Assembly: GCA_019411365.1 (NCBI GenBank) | Contig: DXQT01000033.1 | Location: forward strand, 1-28,036 | Direction of reading: 5' to 3' | Length of the DNA stretch: 28,036 nucleotides | From: Roseburia sp. | GTDB lineage: Bacteria > Bacillota_A > Clostridia > Lachnospirales > Lachnospiraceae | Notes under the pieces: model-generated | Seen by the model: only the letters and a program-made list of their open reading frames with translations | Database searches by the model: none | Told to the model about the DNA's origin: nothing | Position numbers and translations under genes: made by a program | Shown here: positions 25,384 through 28,036 of the stretch, piece after piece | How positions within the stretch are numbered: the stretch's first letter is position 1 | Layout: each line of letters starts with the position of its first letter

Positions 25384-25403
25384 GTTTCTGAAATTAGAAC
25401 TAT
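25384..25403. repeat. 20-bp perfect direct repeat, copy 1
   Basis: GTTTCTGAAATTAGAACTAT occurs here and again at 27351-27370 in the same orientation. Both copies lie just before the ribosome binding site of a minus-strand gene (immunity-like protein and CAP lipoprotein). Confidence 0.8.
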
Positions 25404-25409
25404 GCTATC

Positions 25410-25438
25410 TTTACATTTTAGTATAAATATGGTATAAT
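25410..25438 (+). promoter_or_regulatory. Promoter of the antisense (antitoxin) RNA
   Basis: TTTACA (25410-25415), 17-base spacer, TATAAT (25433-25438) with an extended -10 TGG. Predicted start is about 25445. Confidence 0.8.
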
Positions 25439-25444
25439 CAATTT

Positions 25445-25530
25445 ATAAAAAGGTGCTACCGATAGACGGTTAGCCCGGCTTACGTTATATGAAAAATAAC
25501 CGTATCCTGGCGGGGGCGGTTATTTTTTTT
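25445..25530 (+). ncRNA. Antisense RNA antitoxin of a type I toxin-antitoxin locus
   Basis: A consensus promoter immediately upstream and an 11-bp terminator hairpin (25492-25527) with a run of nine T define a transcript of about 85 bases with no start codon and ribosome site. It converges on the toxin gene and shares the terminator, so its last ~40 bases are complementary to the toxin mRNA tail including the last codons. Its 5' end carries GGTGCTAC and CGGTTAGCCC, which also occur at the 5' end of the toxin mRNA. The layout matches convergent type I systems such as the Fst/par locus. Ends are predicted from promoter and terminator only. Confidence 0.75.
25492..25527. terminator. Shared bidirectional terminator of toxin mRNA and antisense RNA
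   Basis: Perfect 11-bp stem AAAAATAACCG / CGGTTATTTTT with a 14-base loop. T-runs follow on both strands, strongest on the plus strand (nine T, 25523-25531). The toxin stop codon lies inside the stem (25520-25522). Confidence 0.85.
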
Positions 25531-25621
25531 TGCCATGGTTATCTTTCCCGATCAGGTAAAATAATCCGGCAACGCTTATCAATAAACTCGTGAACTGAAT
25601 AAGTTCCGTCAGTGTTATCAT
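25520..25621 (-). CDS. Small hydrophobic toxin peptide (holin-like, type I toxin-antitoxin)
   Basis: A 33-residue peptide: MITLTELIQFTSLLISVAGL, then FYLIGKDNHG and three lysines. One hydrophobic helix (about 4-24) followed by a short basic tail is the hallmark of type I toxins of the holin-like / Fst class, which insert into the membrane. GGAGG lies 8 bases before the chosen ATG; an in-frame ATG two codons earlier is too close to that site. The mRNA starts from a consensus promoter (25735-25763) and has a leader of about 105 bases with a CAGAGGG/CCCTCTG hairpin (25672-25691). A CCCTC stretch could also pair with the GGAGGGG binding site, a plausible translation block. It is paired with a convergent antisense RNA. 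Confidence 0.8.
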   Translation of the reverse strand: MITLTELIQFTSLLISVAGLFYLIGKDNHGKKK

Positions 25622-25734
25622 TAGCATCCCCTCCATTTACGAATTTCTTCTTACAAAGATTTCTATGTAATCAGAGGGTTCAGTCCCTCTGTTGAGGGCT
25701 AACCGCCTACCGTTCTCTCGTAGCACCTACAATT

Positions 25735-25763
25735 ATTATATCAAACCAATAAAATCAATGCAA
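25735..25763 (-). promoter_or_regulatory. Promoter of the toxin mRNA
   Basis: Minus-strand TTGCAT (25763-25758), 17-base spacer, TATAAT (25740-25735). Predicted start about 25728. Confidence 0.75.
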
Positions 25764-25789
25764 TTTATTAAATTTTTAAAGGAATGCTT

Positions 25790-27334
25790 TTAATAAGCAA
25801 AATTCTGTACCCAGTAATAAGTAGAACCATCATAATAGCAGGAAACAGAAATTTTTGTATAATTAGCATTTAAAATGTTGGCACGGTGTCCATCACTTCG
25901 CATCCAACCATCCATTACCATGTCTGGTGAAATTGCTCCCTTTGCAATATTTTCGCCAACGTTCATTTTTCCTCCTGCGGAGTTATGACTAAAATCAGTG
26001 GTGATTTCCATTGCTCTTCGATCGGAATATGACGCCATACTACTATCCCAAGTCAATGCAGTTAAGCCATTATTTGCTCTTTCCTGATTAACCAATGCAA
26101 ATACCTGCTGAGCATAATCGCTATTATAATATCCCGATTCCTTAGTATCATTAGCCTGATCCCCTTCACCTAAAGAAATTATGAATGCTTCTCTTTCTTC
26201 TGGAGTCATTGAATCGAACATTTCTGCAAATTCAGCATCTGTCATTCCTAAATCATTAACAGTGTCATTCCCTTTATACTCTCCAGTTTGTTTTTTTCCA
26301 GCAACATTTACATTGCCAGATTTTTCACCCTTAGAAGTATCATCACTTGTCTGTAAAATCAGACCTGTTTTTTCCATCAGAGCTGATGCATCCAAACCGA
26401 TATAAGTCACTGTTACCTCATAATCTGCCTCATTCGCATTGCCAGCCTGATCCTCAACAGTACAATGAACGTTTAATACTTCAATAGGATTTTCTTTCTG
26501 CAGATTAAAAGATTTCTGCTCAAACTCGTATGAAATTTTGTTGTCCTGGCAAAATGCATCGCTCGCAACCGCCCACTCCGCATCTGTAAAATCCGGAAGC
26601 TCATGCAGCATGTCTGCAATCCTTTCCGCATCATCCGTGTTAATGTCGTCAATACTGATCCCGGATGCATCCACGTCCAGATCAATCACATTCTGTGCCA
26701 GCTCCGGAGCTGTGCCATCCACGTAAACGTTTAATGTTATATCTGTAAAATTGCCTTCACTATCTTTTACCTGAGCTGTCACTTCATAACAGCCTTCATC
26801 ATCCAACTGAACACTTTCTTGATAATCTGCTCCATCATACGGATCAGCAGTATCTACCTCCGCTCTTTCCTGCAGCATATCATCATAATCACAGACTACA
26901 AGATCCTCCTTCTGCTCACAAGATACAATCCCGCTGGAAGTTTCCGATGCATCTTTAATCTCCGTTACCAGATCATCCACGGTCAGCGTTCCCGGCTGCA
27001 TGTAGATATAATCTTTTGCTTCGCATTGCGGTGAAGTCGTGTCCTTCACCTCTACCGTAAACGGATAATTTTTTCCATCATATGCAACGGCAGCATTGTA
27101 CGAACCAACTTTTGTTTCATCTACTGCTGACAGATCAAGGCTTGCACCCTTTAAGATTTTCTCATCCGGATCCTGCAGATAATCTGCAACATTTTCCGAC
27201 AGCTCATCGCCAAGCTCCAGTGTCACTGTGCTCTGCGCGAGTTCCACCTTGGAACATCCGGCAATGCCAGCCACGCTTAAAAAAGTCATTCCTAAAAGTA
27301 CGAATTGTTTATTTTTATAACTTGTGTTCTTCAT
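25790..27334 (-). CDS. CAP-domain (SCP/PR1-like) lipoprotein with Ig-like repeats
   Basis: 514 residues from the ATG at 27334, chosen because GGAGG lies 8 bases upstream; a longer frame has no binding site. An N-terminal signal peptide ends in the lipobox IAGC (Cys27), so it is probably lipid-anchored on the outer face of the membrane. Residues ~30-330 are acidic Ig-like/HYR-type segments (YPFTVEVKDTTSPQC, ITLNVYVDGTAPEL, YEVTVTYIGLD). A linker of ~70 residues leads to the CAP domain (about 406-514). Its conserved residues are present: LVNQERANNGLTALTWDSSM, FSHN (H450), GENIA (E461) and DGHRANIL (H483). Bacterial CAP proteins are mostly of unknown function. It is placed between the type I toxin and the 20-bp repeat. 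Confidence 0.9.
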   Translation of the reverse strand: MKNTSYKNKQFVLLGMTFLSVAGIAGCSKVELAQSTVTLELGDELSENVADYLQDPDEKILKGASLDLSAVDETKVGSYNAAVAYDGKNYPFTVEVKDTTSPQCEAKDYIYMQPGTLTVDDLVTEIKDASETSSGIVSCEQKEDLVVCDYDDMLQERAEVDTADPYDGADYQESVQLDDEGCYEVTAQVKDSEGNFTDITLNVYVDGTAPELAQNVIDLDVDASGISIDDINTDDAERIADMLHELPDFTDAEWAVASDAFCQDNKISYEFEQKSFNLQKENPIEVLNVHCTVEDQAGNANEADYEVTVTYIGLDASALMEKTGLILQTSDDTSKGEKSGNVNVAGKKQTGEYKGNDTVNDLGMTDAEFAEMFDSMTPEEREAFIISLGEGDQANDTKESGYYNSDYAQQVFALVNQERANNGLTALTWDSSMASYSDRRAMEITTDFSHNSAGGKMNVGENIAKGAISPDMVMDGWMRSDGHRANILNANYTKISVSCYYDGSTYYWVQNFAY

Positions 27335-27350
27335 TTTGTGACCTCCAAAT

Positions 27351-27370
27351 GTTTCTGAAATTAGAACTAT
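27351..27370. repeat. 20-bp perfect direct repeat, copy 2
   Basis: Identical to 25384-25403 and in the same orientation, 1,967 bases apart. It ends directly before the GGAGG site of the CAP lipoprotein gene. Confidence 0.8.
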
Positions 27371-27521
27371 CATTTCCTTATCAATATTTTCATCTTCGTC
27401 AACTGTTTTTGTCCATAATATATCAGATATTTACTTTTCTTATAAACGACAGCTCCGGCAATTGCTCTGTCTCAATGATTGATTCCGGCATCCTCGCTTT
27501 TTTGTTCAAGGTGTCGTTTTA

Positions 27522-27659
27522 TTAAATACCATCTTTTTTCCCTTCCCCATACCAAGCTCGAAATCCTTCCAATGTCAAACGATTATCCAGATTTTCAATC
27601 GGTTTGGAAGCCGGTTCTATAATCTGCCTGTAACTTTTTGTTTTACACAACATATACAT
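27522..27659 (-). CDS. Small ORF, 45 codons, probably a gene remnant
   Basis: Reads MYMLCKTKSYRQIIEPASK, then PIENLDNRLTLEGFRAWYGE and GKKDGI before TAA. The composition looks protein-like, but there is no good ribosome binding site and it starts just after the tRNA-Leu terminator. I do not recognise it; it may be a fragment of a longer lost gene. Confidence 0.3.
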   Translation of the reverse strand: MYMLCKTKSYRQIIEPASKPIENLDNRLTLEGFRAWYGEGKKDGI

Positions 27660-27676
27660 CTCGATTTTCAAAATAT

Positions 27677-27712
27677 GAAAAAAAAGGAAACCTCCATATT
27701 AAAAGGTTTCCT
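27677..27712 (-). terminator. Rho-independent terminator of tRNA-Leu(AAG)
   Basis: Perfect 9-bp stem AGGAAACCT / AGGTTTCCT (27685-27712) followed on the minus strand by a run of T (27684-27678). It lies 16 bases after the tRNA. Confidence 0.9.
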
Positions 27713-27727
27713 CTTTTCTTTCTCTAA

Positions 27728-27812
27728 TGCGGAAGATGGGACTTGAACCCACACGCTCGCAATGAGCACAAGATCCTTAGTCTTGCTCGTCTGCCAGTTC
27801 CGACACTTCCGC
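27728..27812 (-). tRNA. tRNA-Leu (anticodon AAG)
   Basis: An 85-base class II tRNA. The acceptor arm GCGGAAG pairs with CTTCCGC. The anticodon stem CAAGA/TCTTG encloses the loop CTAAGGA, giving anticodon AAG for CUU leucine codons. A long variable arm (GCTCATTGCGAGC) and the T-arm GTGGGTTCAAGTCCCAT-type complete it. The CCA end is not encoded. It has its own promoter and terminator. A34 would normally be read as inosine if modified. Confidence 0.93.
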
Positions 27813-27842
27813 ATGTCAGTCATCTCTCGTGACGACTTCCTA

Positions 27843-27871
27843 ATAATAGCAAAGAAAAACAAAAAAGTCAA
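27843..27871 (-). promoter_or_regulatory. Promoter of tRNA-Leu(AAG)
   Basis: Minus-strand TTGACT (27871-27866), 17-base spacer, TATTAT (27848-27843) with an extended -10 TGC. Confidence 0.8.
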
Positions 27872-27937
27872 CCACTTTTTTCAAAAAAATTGTAAAAAGT
27901 TTTTCATACAATTAAAACAATTTTTTCAAAAAAAGTC

Positions 27938-27966
27938 TTGACTTATTCTATAAACCCCGATATAAT
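27938..27966 (+). promoter_or_regulatory. Promoter of tRNA-Leu(CAG)
   Basis: TTGACT (27938-27943), 17-base spacer, TATAAT (27961-27966). Transcription should begin a few bases before the mature tRNA. Confidence 0.85.
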
Positions 27967-27977
27967 AATGTTTGTTC

Positions 27978-28036
27978 GCAGAAGTGGCGGAATTGGCAGA
28001 CGCGCAGGCTTCAGGTGCCTGTGGTAGCAATATCGT
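27978..28036 (+). tRNA. tRNA-Leu (anticodon CAG), 3' part outside the window
   Basis: The visible 59 bases include the acceptor 5' strand GCAGAAG, the D arm (TGGCGGAATTGGCAGACG) and the anticodon stem CAGGC/GCCTG with loop TTCAGGT, giving anticodon CAG for CUG leucine codons, then the start of the variable arm. The gene is cut by the right edge. Confidence 0.9.

Larger units (their letters stand above)
27335..27676. other. Intergenic region upstream of the CAP gene, degenerate coding traces
   Basis: About 340 bases without a confident gene. On the minus strand short stretches are open in several frames (for example VDEDENIDKEMIVLISETFG ending in the CAP leader, and MPESIIETEQLPELSFIRKV), which looks like decayed coding sequence. 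It contains the second 20-bp repeat copy, a small ORF at 27522-27659, and AAACGACA/TGTCGTTT inverted repeats at 27443-27450 and 27512-27519. No clear promoter for the CAP gene was found. Confidence 0.5.

Noticed and set aside
27351..27373. CAP gene start at 27373
   Set aside because: This start lies inside the 20-bp repeat and lacks a binding site; the ATG at 27334 has GGAGG and a proper lipoprotein signal.
27668..27871. 67-codon open frame over the tRNA region
   Set aside because: It runs through tRNA-Leu(AAG), its terminator and its promoter; the RNA gene explains the sequence.

Overview
The window looks like chromosome of a low-GC, Gram-positive anaerobe of the Lachnospiraceae (Roseburia / Agathobacter / Eubacterium rectale type). 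The reasons are the relA - metallo-hydrolase - hemZ gene order, a PPi-type phosphofructokinase, DUF6320 and DUF6219 family proteins, GGAGG-type ribosome binding sites, consensus sigma-A promoters, and several TTG/GTG starts. This placement is inferred from protein families; no rRNA is present. Most genes are on the minus strand.

Layout. 1-300: the start of a thiol peroxidase and a small DUF6219 membrane protein. 300-1,600: a decayed patch with a bacteriohemerythrin remnant, a 5'-truncated HD-GYP gene and an unidentified antisense coding fragment. 1,754-2,608: a secreted or anchored GH114/TM1410-like glycosidase. 2,906-7,367: the stringent-response operon relA, MBL-fold hydrolase, hemZ, with a clear promoter. 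7,465-11,093: a GNAT acetyltransferase and a large surface GH25 lysozyme with SpaA-like, MucBP-like, Big-type and cell-wall-binding modules. 11,311-13,597: a PflX-like radical SAM protein, divergent from phosphofructokinase. 13,572-16,623: an operon of a condensation-type acyltransferase, DUF6320 membrane protein and HSL-family esterase. It is divergent from a FadR-like regulator (17,170-17,880) across a 546-base intergenic region that holds a 159-bp palindromic, RNA-like element. 17,906-21,448: a heterodimeric ABC exporter of the TM287/288 type. 21,593-24,029: DUF1275 protein, TcdA and the DUF368 undecaprenyl-phosphate carrier.

24,080-27,660 is accessory in character: a three-hairpin repeat block, a gene broken in a homopolymer run, an immunity-like protein, a type I toxin-antitoxin locus (33-aa hydrophobic peptide with a convergent antisense RNA) and a CAP-domain lipoprotein. 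A perfect 20-bp direct repeat brackets the toxin-antitoxin plus CAP segment. The window ends with two divergent leucine tRNA genes, tRNA-Leu(AAG) complete and tRNA-Leu(CAG) cut by the window edge, each with its own promoter.

The best candidates for something undescribed are the palindromic element before the FadR-like gene, the acyltransferase-DUF6320-esterase operon, and the toxin-antitoxin locus whose two RNAs start with the same sequence blocks.
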